Shown piece by piece: positions 40,820 to 49,057 of a DNA stretch of 64,000 nt. A program made the translations under genes and the position numbers. Every line of letters starts with the position of its first letter. Position 1 is the stretch's first letter. Source of the stretch: Lachnospiraceae bacterium (GTDB lineage Bacteria; Bacillota; Clostridia; Lachnospirales; Lachnospiraceae); contig SVFT01000012.1 in assembly GCA_015056735.1 (NCBI GenBank), positions 19,019 through 83,018 of the forward strand. The letters run 5' to 3'. The notes under the pieces were generated by a model. That model was not told the DNA's origin. It saw only the letters and a list, made by a program, of their open reading frames with translations, and searched no databases.

Positions 40820-42504
40820 GAATAAATCCGCTTTCCCAGAAGGCGCTTGCGGTACTCGATCTCATTCAAGGGCTTGTCAAAAAAGTATCCCTGCGCCTTA
40901 TTGCATCCCTGTTCACGGAGGAATTCCACCTGTGCCGGAAGCTCAATACCCTCTGCCAATACTTCCATTCCGAGATCTTTTACCAGCTTGATCACCGCGC
41001 AGATCAAGGTCACATCCGATTCCTGCTCTTTTTCAGTCCTGATATTATCCAGGAAAGACTTATCAAGCTTGATAACATTCGTATGCAGATTCTTCACGAT
41101 ATTCAGCGACGAATAGCCCGTTCCGAAATCGTCGATCGAAGTTGCCACACCGTTCGCATTCATCGTGTCGATAAACTCGGAAAGTGCCGCAAAGTCTTCA
41201 TAGCCGGATTCTTCCGTTAATTCAACCTCGATATCGGAATGATTTACAGAGTTTTCGTCGATGATCGAAAGGATCCTCTCCGCAAAATTCGACTCATGCA
41301 GATGCAGTTTGGAAAAGTTGACAGAGATCGGCACCGGTTCGAGGCCGTCACGTCTCCATCTGTTTATATCCCTGCAGATCAGGTCGAGCATATAGTAATC
41401 CAGTGTGCAGATCGTACCTTCCTGCTCTAAGATCGGCACAAAATCACCGGGCGGGACAATGATGCCGCCGCGCCGCCATCGTACAAGCGCCTCTGCTCCG
41501 CAAAGCGCACCTGTCTTAAGATCGACTTTCGGCTGATAAAACGCTTCAAACTCCCTTTCATTGATCGCTTTGGGAAAAAGAACCGACACTTCCTTCGCAC
41601 GGATCGAGTATTCCAGCATACTGGGCTTAAAGTAAACAATCTGCTCGCCGACCATATGCTTCGCATATTGAAGCGCAGCAGATGAACACATCAGAAGATC
41701 TCCCACCTGATCACCCGGAGCAGGGTGGTAGATGCCACAGCGCATCTGAATCTCCACATCCTGCTCAAGGCCGGCATGCTGCAGGCGGATCTTGAGGTTA
41801 GACAAGAGTTCCAGATGTGCGTCCAGATTCTGTTTTTTGACGAGCACAACGAAGTTATCTCCACCAAGACGCACGATCAGTTCTTCTGCGCTCAGTGAGA
41901 AATAAATGGTGCGAACCAGTTCTTTTAAGATATAGTCACCGTTACGATCACCGTAAAAACGGTTGATATACCGGAAATTCTTGATATTTTCAAAAAGAGC
42001 GACAAACTCCGGCAGTCGCCGCGATCTCTCAAGCATCGTACCGTACTGCATCAGTTTCTGCGTATTGTTCGCTCCGGTCATACTATCCACAAAAGCAGAT
42101 CGGGACAGCAGTTCGCCGACTCTGACCCCCAGCCCTTTCAGATAGATGTAGTCCATGACGATCTCCAGATATCTCTTCTCATCATCTGACCAGGAATGCC
42201 CTTTGATCGGGTACCAGGCAAGCTGCAACGAGCCATTGTTCACAAGAGAAAACCTGCGCTCGATCGGCTCTGCATCATACCCCCGAAATCCGGCATATAC
42301 GACTCGTGTCTCCTTTGTGCCTTTCAGGTCAAAAACAGATGGCGGCGTATCCAGCATGACCAGAACACGTCCGATATGCAGCTTATCCGCAACAAAAGAC
42401 ACCGCACGGGAGATGATCTCCTGCGCCTCTCCAAGTGTATTTACTTCTTGTATCAGAGATTCCGCAAAATGATGGAGATCTGCGCCACTCAGTATCTCTT
42501 TCAC
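40813..42504 (-). CDS. GGDEF-EAL protein, probable c-di-GMP phosphodiesterase
   Basis: The 563-residue cytoplasmic protein has an N-terminal GAF-like region (1-130), a GGDEF domain (about 150-290) and an EAL domain (about 310-560). The GGDEF signature is GGDNF, so cyclase activity is doubtful and the domain may only bind GTP. The EAL domain keeps CGAEALVRW, SIDDFGTGYSSL, IKLDKSF and EVLAEGIE, all needed for catalysis. No membrane segment is seen. It has a GTG start at 42504 with GGAGGG. It lies directly upstream of gdpP, so phosphodiesterases for two different cyclic dinucleotides are neighbours. Confidence 0.92.
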   Translation of the reverse strand: MKEILSGADLHHFAESLIQEVNTLGEAQEIISRAVSFVADKLHIGRVLVMLDTPPSVFDLKGTKETRVVYAGFRGYDAEPIERRFSLVNNGSLQLAWYPIKGHSWSDDEKRYLEIVMDYIYLKGLGVRVGELLSRSAFVDSMTGANNTQKLMQYGTMLERSRRLPEFVALFENIKNFRYINRFYGDRNGDYILKELVRTIYFSLSAEELIVRLGGDNFVVLVKKQNLDAHLELLSNLKIRLQHAGLEQDVEIQMRCGIYHPAPGDQVGDLLMCSSAALQYAKHMVGEQIVYFKPSMLEYSIRAKEVSVLFPKAINEREFEAFYQPKVDLKTGALCGAEALVRWRRGGIIVPPGDFVPILEQEGTICTLDYYMLDLICRDINRWRRDGLEPVPISVNFSKLHLHESNFAERILSIIDENSVNHSDIEVELTEESGYEDFAALSEFIDTMNANGVATSIDDFGTGYSSLNIVKNLHTNVIKLDKSFLDNIRTEKEQESDVTLICAVIKLVKDLGMEVLAEGIELPAQVEFLREQGCNKAQGYFFDKPLNEIEYRKRLLGKRIYSL

Positions 42505-42630
42505 AATTTACCCTCCGAGTTTTCTTTCCAATTCAGGAATACAACCAGACACTTACACTTACTAACATCATATCAAATTACAGCCCTGATTTCTACAATC
42601 GGAAAAAGTCTTCATCTTCAAGATGCATCA

Positions 42631-42718
42631 AATGAAAAAAGCACTCTTCGAGTCGCCTCGAAAAGTGCTTTTGCAATTCAATCAATCTTATTCGCAAACA
42701 TAAGGCATCAGTGCAATA
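42631..42718. repeat. Left 88-bp direct repeat (attachment-site copy)
   Basis: It is identical over 88 bp to 53277-53364. It contains the last nine codons of rpsR (ending MPYVCE, stop) and the rpsR terminator hairpin, but no other part of rpsR. It is therefore the duplicated junction made on insertion. Confidence 0.92.
42635..42672. terminator. Duplicate of the rpsR terminator at the island's left edge
   Basis: AAAAGCACT-C-TTCGA pairs with TCGAA-A-AGTGCTTTT around GTCGCC. It would stop minus-strand transcription of the island operon before it enters the GGDEF-EAL gene. Confidence 0.75.
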
Positions 42719-42747
42719 ATCCTTACTTCATACTACCTTATTACCCA

Positions 42748-43782
42748 TTATCGGTAATTATCAAGTATAATCGGTAATTCATAGCTTGGATGAAATTGCA
42801 CGAACTCCACCTGCTGCCTCTGCTCATCAGTAAGATCACTATACTTATCTGTGTACCCGTTGCTGATAATATCTGCAGCTATAGACTTAGCAAGGTATGA
42901 TTTTCCCGTGCCTGGTGCGCCTCTGAAAATAATATTCTTAGATTCCAGTAGAAGCTTTGAATAAGGGTTATTACTCTCTTTAGTAGTTTTAGTAACATCC
43001 TCATCAACAACTTGCTCTGTCTTGGTCTGGTTTAACTCTTGATCGGTTTTATCTCTATATATCAAAACAAATTTATCGCCAGGATTTCCGAAGCGTTTTA
43101 AGCACTCTTTCACAAATACAAGCGTAGAAAAAACATTCCATGAATAGATGACAAACTGAGGTCCATTTTCTCGCTTATAAACAGAAAGCTCCATCGAGTT
43201 CTTATACTTCTTAAACTCTGCCTCTGTAGGGAAAATACCTCTGACTATATCTCTGTCTGGAGAGTACTGGCAAACAGGGAACTGCCTTTTATCCTCGTCC
43301 GATAAAGATGCAATTTCCTTCTCGAAAATCTGGAAAGCAAGCCTTGGCAATGTCTGATTTGAGATTTTCAGCTCGCCCTTATTCCTATTTCTACGGATTA
43401 CTTCCTCTCCACCCTTCATGAAGTAAGCATCAATAGGCTTGTAGTTATCACCAAGATCAAGATTATCCATTGTGAATCTGTCATCTGTAGATACTACAGA
43501 ATCTGCAGTTACAGTGATTTCATATTTTTCCTGCTTCATTTCAATCGTATACCCCCGGCTTTCAAAATAAGACTTAACTTCGACTGCATTGTAGCCTTGT
43601 GTAGTTATTTCTTCACCGTTTGCAATATGGTTAGCAACACCAATTACATACTTAGGCGGATATTTCTTACCATCCACAACTAACGCATATACAGTACTTT
43701 CGTTATGCCAAGGCACGCCATTTTTATCTATATACGCAATCGCTTCTGAAATATTCTGTTCTGTAAGCTTTGGAATTGCCAT
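42748..43782 (-). pseudogene. McrB-like AAA+ restriction protein, 3'-truncated
   Basis: The 344-residue frame starts with an N-terminal domain (about 5-78) that resembles the head domain of ScoMcrA-type modification-dependent endonucleases (VDGKKYPPKYVIGVANH, GYNAVEVKSYFESRGY). The middle region is unrecognised (about 100-250). From about residue 280 there is an McrB-type GTPase start with Walker A GAPGTGKSYLAKSI and VEFVQFHPSYE. In McrB the motif HPSYxYxDFxEG follows, but here the frame runs into the repeats at the island edge and stops after nine residues. The Walker B and everything beyond, and any McrC, are missing. It has a GGAGGGG ribosome site. Probably inactive. Confidence 0.75.
42750..42779. 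repeat. Two 10-bp direct repeats at the island's left end
   Basis: ATCGGTAATT occurs at 42750-42759 and 42770-42779, exactly 20 bp apart, between the left attachment repeat and the broken McrB-like gene. Spaced direct repeats next to an att site are typical of integrase arm or excisionase sites; this role is inferred. Confidence 0.45.
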
Positions 43783-43825
43783 CGAACCCCTCCATTCTAA
43801 TTTTCATTTGCTGTGTCTTACTATA

Positions 43826-44689
43826 TTAAAAACGCGGTCCTCGCCTAACTGGTCTTCTATTCAAAAACGCATTGATTCTCGTTCGCTCCGCTTCTTCACG
43901 TGGCCTCTTCATATCTGCAAGCCATCTATTGCGTTTCTCTTCTATTTCTTTAAAAGGACTCTGTGATAACCAGTGCTCCTCTGACAAGAAAAACTCTGCA
44001 ACATCCATATCCCCAGTTAGCTTTATTGAATGTACAGAAAAGGTAACTTCGCTATAATCTAAATCCGCACTAATAATCCTATGAACGATATCATCTTCAC
44101 CATAAAACACGCAGACACTGTAATTACCTGCCTGTAGTACATTGCCTCTATTAGCTTCGATGCCACTTAGCATTTTTCGTGGTGAACGCATCCATTTAAA
44201 ATGCAAATCGTTGTAACACGAAAGATATCTATTTTCCTCTTCTTTCCTAAACCTTCCAAACTCAGAATCTGGGTCCTTGCCTCTTTCATCAAACACCCAT
44301 ACTATGCGGCGACCTTCATTTGCATGGAACAATGTCCTTTTTCTAAATTCGTCTATATCTATAGAGCTATGTTGAAATTCAATTACAGTTTTGCTACTTT
44401 CTAAGTACACATCTGCAATATGGATTTCTCCTGTAGTCTCATCCTTAAACCTTACTTCTAACGATTCTGGCGGAAATAACTCCTGCATATGTATATGCCA
44501 TTCGCTTTTACTATCCTTATCCTTGCCATAAGGACAATTAGAATCTGTTTTATGCGCAAAATGATGCGCCTTTAGCTCACCCATTTTGTGAACCAATGGC
44601 ATGCCGCATTCTGGACAGAAACATTCTTTGTATCGTTCTGTAGCATTAGCATATATTCTGTTCCCATCTTTGTTATAAGCTACAAGCAT
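43826..44689 (-). CDS. CoiA-like nuclease-domain protein
   Basis: The 287-residue protein has an N-terminal zinc-finger-like region (Cys25, Cys28, His43, His46 in CPECG and HHFAHK). A nuclease core follows, with Asp93 (HIADVYLE) and the E-x-Q of VIEFQHS (Glu104, Gln106). This is the CoiA family variant of the PD-(D/E)xK fold. A C-terminal region of about 130 residues is unrecognised and ends in a basic tail (RRPVRRGPRF). CoiA acts in natural transformation of streptococci, but many relatives sit in defence or mobile loci, as here. It starts 12 bp after the 99-residue gene. Confidence 0.75.
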   Translation of the reverse strand: MLVAYNKDGNRIYANATERYKECFCPECGMPLVHKMGELKAHHFAHKTDSNCPYGKDKDSKSEWHIHMQELFPPESLEVRFKDETTGEIHIADVYLESSKTVIEFQHSSIDIDEFRKRTLFHANEGRRIVWVFDERGKDPDSEFGRFRKEEENRYLSCYNDLHFKWMRSPRKMLSGIEANRGNVLQAGNYSVCVFYGEDDIVHRIISADLDYSEVTFSVHSIKLTGDMDVAEFFLSEEHWLSQSPFKEIEEKRNRWLADMKRPREEAERTRINAFLNRRPVRRGPRF

Positions 44690-44701
44690 TTTCTACCGCT
44701 C

Positions 44702-45001
44702 CTAAGCCGAAAAACACTTTTTATTAATCTCTTTACAAATATCATCACATAGAGATTGTAAGGTTTCACAAACTCTAGCGCCCTTTTTTATAATTCTGGA
44801 ATCCAGATCTGTACTGATTTGATTGGCAATAACAATTTCAATCTCTTCATTTACCTTTTCAAATATCATTTTGTAAAATTTTGCAGAATCTAATTCCATA
44901 TTCTTTTCATCTATTTCCAGCGCACCTTCTTTATTCCCTGGCATGGAGTATTCAATAACATATTTTCCATCTTCATACCCTACATTATAAGTTTTTTTCA
45001 T
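44702..45001 (-). CDS. Small protein of unknown function coupled to the PHP-ATPase gene
   Basis: 99 residues with no recognised family. The N-terminus is a predicted beta-hairpin (TYNVGYEDGKYVIEY), the rest is mostly helical and charged, and Cys residues are at the end (CDDICKEINKKC). It overlaps the 3' end of the PHP-ATPase gene by 17 bp, implying coupled translation, so it is a candidate partner, inhibitor or regulator of that protein. Confidence 0.65.
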   Translation of the reverse strand: MKKTYNVGYEDGKYVIEYSMPGNKEGALEIDEKNMELDSAKFYKMIFEKVNEEIEIVIANQISTDLDSRIIKKGARVCETLQSLCDDICKEINKKCFSA

Positions 45002-47327
45002 ATCTTTTTACCCTTTGCTGAATTGTATATATACCACCATCAATGTTGTCCGCTACGATTTTTAAAATACTATATTTATCATCTTCATATTCCAGTGCTC
45101 CAGATTGAACTGAAATCTCCTCGTTTTTACTTAGAAAAACGACATTATCAACATCGAGGTTTACTATAAATTGCGGATTATGCGTAACCATGATAACCTG
45201 ACGCCTTCTAGCCATGTTTCTAAATTGTTCTAGTACATCTTCTTTAATCGCCTTTTGAGAAATATGATCTTCGGGCTGGTCAATAATATATATGCCCTTA
45301 TTCTTTTCCTCTCCGCTAAGTAGCTTAAAATATATACGTGAATTAAAGCCTGCAGATAAATCCGTATATACATCCTTTCCATTTTCAGTGATAGCCTTAA
45401 TAGGTTTGAAATCATTATCCAACCTTGATGTAATCTTTGCTTTGAAAGCTTCCAAAGGATCTTCAATATCATTTGGATACCTTGATATGCTATCTTTTAA
45501 TTCTTTTCGAGTTAAAGTATTTAATTCAAGCTTATGATTTCTCTTTAGTACACTTGAAATAACTTCTTTGATGTATTTTTCATCAACCTTTTCTACCGAT
45601 ATTTTAGAGACAAAAAGAAATGTATCAACTGGATTTACCTCCGGCTTAACGGCAGTTTCATCAATCTGACATTTATAATCCTCAAATGACAATCTTGTCT
45701 TTACAAGATTACTGATATTTTCAGCCAATATTTTTCTATCTTCGGCAAATGCATTATGCCGGTTCTGCGCATCAGTTTGTCTTTCGCTATATTTTCTTTT
45801 AAAACGTTTCAACGCTGTATTAAAAGCATTTCTTTTTGTTCTTTCAAGCTTAGCCTTTTCGTACTTATCACTGTACTTTTTGTGAATTAATTCAAAATAC
45901 TCAACTTCACTTTGTAGTCTTTCCTTGTCACCATCTTCCAAGGCTTCATTAGGAATTATTTCCTTGGTTAATTCATCAATTATTGCCTCGAGTTTTTCGA
46001 CCAGTTTTTGAAGCTCTGATATATCGACTGTTTCTAATTCGATACCCAACACCAATTCCTTTTCAAGCTCGTCCTCATCTAAAATAGTCAACGGCAATAG
46101 CTGATTTATGCTATCTTCATATTCAAATCTTTTTTCAATTAAACGGTAAAGGCGATTAAACTCTCTTTCAACAGGCTTTCTGTATGAACTAGCATTGATT
46201 TCATTGGGAAAGAATTCCGCCAAGTACTTATCAGCTTTAAGATTTACATCCTCAAAGATCTCCCGAATTTGTCCCTGATAATTAAATTTGAAAATATCCT
46301 TTTCATCTATCTTTGTTAATATTTCAATACCATTGTCGCTAATGTACTTCTCATATCCTCTTTTTAGCTTAGTGTTTGAAGATATCTCTCGTTCTGAAGT
46401 TAATTCGTGTAATAAAAGAGATTTTCCTATAGAGTTATCTCCAATTATGACATTTATACCTCTGGACATAGGGACAACATTGGTCTTTCCGTTGATTTTG
46501 ATTCTTAATTCTTTTACATATTTGCCTTGTCCCCAAAAGCTTCCAGAATAATTAATTCTATGATTATCAGTAATTGCCATCACCAAACCTTTAAAAGTAG
46601 GTAGTGCTTTAAGGTAAGTAAATCCTATCTCATCCTTCTTGTCCTCAGAGTTAGGATACCACCTCCAATCATGGCAATCGGAACCAGTAACACATCGCAT
46701 TTTATCTTTTACATCATTATCTATCGAATATTTTTTATTAAAGACCTCATTGTCCCTTTGACGAAACTCATATGCATCAAAGTATTCTAAAAACAATAAT
46801 TCATTAAACTTATCTCGCCCCAGTGATAAAACATCAGATTTATGTGGCTTCTGCGTTGACGTTGGTGATTTTTTCTGATGGGCTATCATTACAAAGTCCA
46901 AATCTATTTCCTTTAATATCAGAAAGTAATCATCTCTAGAAAATGCGCCATCCTTATACTTTTCTTTGCCTAACCCTTCATTTAGGATTTTTTCAATATT
47001 CTTTACTTTCTCATCATTGCTATCATCAAATATTGTTACGATATGAATGACCTTTTTCCCATCAAAGTTTACTGAAAACTCAACCCCAGGCAAAACCTTT
47101 TGCAATTCATTTCCTTCATGCGATTTAAGTGCCTGATACATAGAATAACCAAACCTATCATGATCTGTAATCGCACACATATCAATACCATTCTCTTTAA
47201 GCTTAGAAACCAGTACAGGAATATTTTCTATAGTATTGTTTGCAACCTTTTTCCCGTCTTTATGTGCTGACTCTATCGAATGAATGTGCAAATCTATTTT
47301 TATAGGCTTATCTACTATTTTTTGCAT
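44985..47327 (-). CDS. PHP-domain SMC-like ATPase (TrlF-like)
   Basis: The 780-residue protein joins an N-terminal PHP metal-dependent phosphoesterase domain (His14, His16 in DLHIHS and the TDHDRFG motif at 54-60) to an SMC/RecN-like ABC ATPase. The Walker A GDNSIGKS is near residue 296, a coiled coil runs from about 430 to 560, the signature-like LSAGFNSRIYF and Walker B IYIIDQPEDHIS are near 655-690, and an H-loop VTHNPQF is near 713. This is the architecture of the TrlF-type PHP-ATPases found in defence islands. A nucleic-acid-triggered nuclease is likely; the target is unknown. It is encoded downstream of the two methylase genes. Confidence 0.82.
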   Translation of the reverse strand: MQKIVDKPIKIDLHIHSIESAHKDGKKVANNTIENIPVLVSKLKENGIDMCAITDHDRFGYSMYQALKSHEGNELQKVLPGVEFSVNFDGKKVIHIVTIFDDSNDEKVKNIEKILNEGLGKEKYKDGAFSRDDYFLILKEIDLDFVMIAHQKKSPTSTQKPHKSDVLSLGRDKFNELLFLEYFDAYEFRQRDNEVFNKKYSIDNDVKDKMRCVTGSDCHDWRWYPNSEDKKDEIGFTYLKALPTFKGLVMAITDNHRINYSGSFWGQGKYVKELRIKINGKTNVVPMSRGINVIIGDNSIGKSLLLHELTSEREISSNTKLKRGYEKYISDNGIEILTKIDEKDIFKFNYQGQIREIFEDVNLKADKYLAEFFPNEINASSYRKPVEREFNRLYRLIEKRFEYEDSINQLLPLTILDEDELEKELVLGIELETVDISELQKLVEKLEAIIDELTKEIIPNEALEDGDKERLQSEVEYFELIHKKYSDKYEKAKLERTKRNAFNTALKRFKRKYSERQTDAQNRHNAFAEDRKILAENISNLVKTRLSFEDYKCQIDETAVKPEVNPVDTFLFVSKISVEKVDEKYIKEVISSVLKRNHKLELNTLTRKELKDSISRYPNDIEDPLEAFKAKITSRLDNDFKPIKAITENGKDVYTDLSAGFNSRIYFKLLSGEEKNKGIYIIDQPEDHISQKAIKEDVLEQFRNMARRRQVIMVTHNPQFIVNLDVDNVVFLSKNEEISVQSGALEYEDDKYSILKIVADNIDGGIYTIQQRVKRYEKNL

Positions 47328-47378
47328 AATACCCCCTACAATTTAATCCTCCAACAAAACACAAATCGCTTAATGTAA

Positions 47379-47419
47379 ACAAGGGACAGCAAAAGATATA
47401 TTCCTTTCACTGCCCTTGT
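47379..47419 (-). terminator. Hairpin between the methylase and PHP-ATPase genes
   Basis: On the minus strand ACAAGGGCAG pairs with CTGTCCCTTGT (one bulged base), with a further GAAAG/CTTTT pairing inside. No long T-run follows, so it may be a weak terminator or an RNA-processing stem that separates the RM module from the PHP-ATPase module. Confidence 0.35.
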
Positions 47420-47422
47420 CAA

Positions 47423-49048
47423 TTAACTTCTTTTCAATCTTCTTTTCTGAAGCTTTTTCCATATACCTCTTGCTTCATTACAAAGCGTTTTTGAAATTCC
47501 AAGTTCTGTAACAAGGATTTCATCATCTACTAAATCAAGAGCTTTTGTAATATCATCGTTTCTTCTTACAATATCATCCACCTTCTCAAGAAGTGATCTT
47601 ACTTTGTCTTCCGAAATATTGTCTAACTTAGGAACATAAATATTTCCTACCTCACCAGGCAATATTTCAAGAACCCCACCACCATAACTTCTTCCACATA
47701 ACTCCGTAAACGCAAATGAAATACTGTTATAGTATGAAAGCATGATTTTCTCAGCACTTACACCGTCATTGAACTTTATCCTATGCATAGTGTCCGTAGA
47801 AACAGCTTCACATCTGTTTAAAACAAACTTAGGATAAAGATTATTTCTTCTCAAGAAAAAAGCATCTGGCACCCATATTGACGGAATTCTATACCAGCGA
47901 TCTCGTATTGAGCACTTATACCCTTTGTTTTCTTCTTGCTCTTCTCCTAACTCGATGTATTCCTTGTGTTTATCAGGATACTCATCATATGGTGTCTCCG
48001 GAAAATCTATCAGATAAGCTGCTTTTCCACTATTAACATTTTCCATCCAGTCATTCTGGGTAAAGAAAATACTATTAGCATGAGAGCTTCTACCTATAAG
48101 CGGTCTTACCACACTCTCCAATTCATACTTTTCTACGGTGTTTTTATCTACTGAAAAATACTTATTGTTTCCAGTCGTAATACCAACATTGATCAGCGCG
48201 CAATCCGATAGTTTATGAAATAGATCGTTATTTCTGATTTCAGAGACCAATTCATTCTCTTTATCTGTGGTAAAATACTTTGTCCATTTCTCATGAACAT
48301 GCTGTAACTTTTGGAACCCATTTGAGTTAATATCGAAATTCTTTAAATCATCAAGGTTATTCAGTTCTATTATTCTGATTCCCTTTTCTTCTTCTCCCTT
48401 CTCCCCTATAAATACTACAACTTCTTGTTCTATGTCAGAGAATACTAACTCCTCAAACGTAATAATAGAAATCTTTGATAAATTATTAGAGAGAAACAGT
48501 CTCAAATCTTCTGCATATACAACCTGCAATATTTCCGCTGGAATCACAAACACAATCTTGCCTTGGTCGGAAAGCATATTAACGCATGCCGCCATAAAAC
48601 CAACCCAGGCATTAATAAGCTTGTTTGCTTTCATCCCTTGTGAAGTTAGAATATCTGAAAGCAATGCTCTTTGCTCTTCTTCCAAATATTGATATCTGAT
48701 ATATGGAGGATTTCCTAAAATCAAATCATATTTTTTATCTGAGCACTCTTCATAGTAATCAAAGAAATCCTGATTAATAACTTTTAAATTTCTCTTACTT
48801 TCATATCTCTTCTGAACTTTTATAGCTTCATCATCTTCAATTTCAATAGCTGTAATTGTGTCAAACTGGTCTATGATACCTGTGTTGCTCATAGCATCCA
48901 AGAACACACCATCACCACAACTAGGTTCAAGTGCATTCTTAATCTGCTTATTACCAGAAAATATCTTCACCATCATTTCAGCTAAAGGCAACGGTGTATA
49001 ATATGCTCCGCGCAGTTTCTGTTCAGAACTTTCTTCCTTTAATCTCAT
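47423..49048 (-). CDS. N6-adenine DNA methyltransferase of the restriction-modification locus
   Basis: A 541-residue gamma-type amino-methyltransferase. AdoMet-binding motif I is ALEPSCGDGVFLDAM (39-53), preceded by GAYYTPLPLAE, and motif IV is LGNPPYIRY (111-119). The C-terminal half (about 230-540) resembles a TaqI-like target recognition domain, with a coiled-coil end. No nuclease motif is visible, so it modifies only. It follows the type IIG gene by 9 bp and may protect the site or a partner strand not methylated by that enzyme. Confidence 0.88.
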   Translation of the reverse strand: MRLKEESSEQKLRGAYYTPLPLAEMMVKIFSGNKQIKNALEPSCGDGVFLDAMSNTGIIDQFDTITAIEIEDDEAIKVQKRYESKRNLKVINQDFFDYYEECSDKKYDLILGNPPYIRYQYLEEEQRALLSDILTSQGMKANKLINAWVGFMAACVNMLSDQGKIVFVIPAEILQVVYAEDLRLFLSNNLSKISIITFEELVFSDIEQEVVVFIGEKGEEEKGIRIIELNNLDDLKNFDINSNGFQKLQHVHEKWTKYFTTDKENELVSEIRNNDLFHKLSDCALINVGITTGNNKYFSVDKNTVEKYELESVVRPLIGRSSHANSIFFTQNDWMENVNSGKAAYLIDFPETPYDEYPDKHKEYIELGEEQEENKGYKCSIRDRWYRIPSIWVPDAFFLRRNNLYPKFVLNRCEAVSTDTMHRIKFNDGVSAEKIMLSYYNSISFAFTELCGRSYGGGVLEILPGEVGNIYVPKLDNISEDKVRSLLEKVDDIVRRNDDITKALDLVDDEILVTELGISKTLCNEARGIWKKLQKRRLKRS

Positions 49049-49057
49049 CTATTCACC

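Noticed and set aside
42631..42718. Considering the 88-bp repeat as an ordinary dispersed terminator repeat
   Set aside because: It includes rpsR coding sequence and occurs exactly at both borders of an AT-rich insertion.
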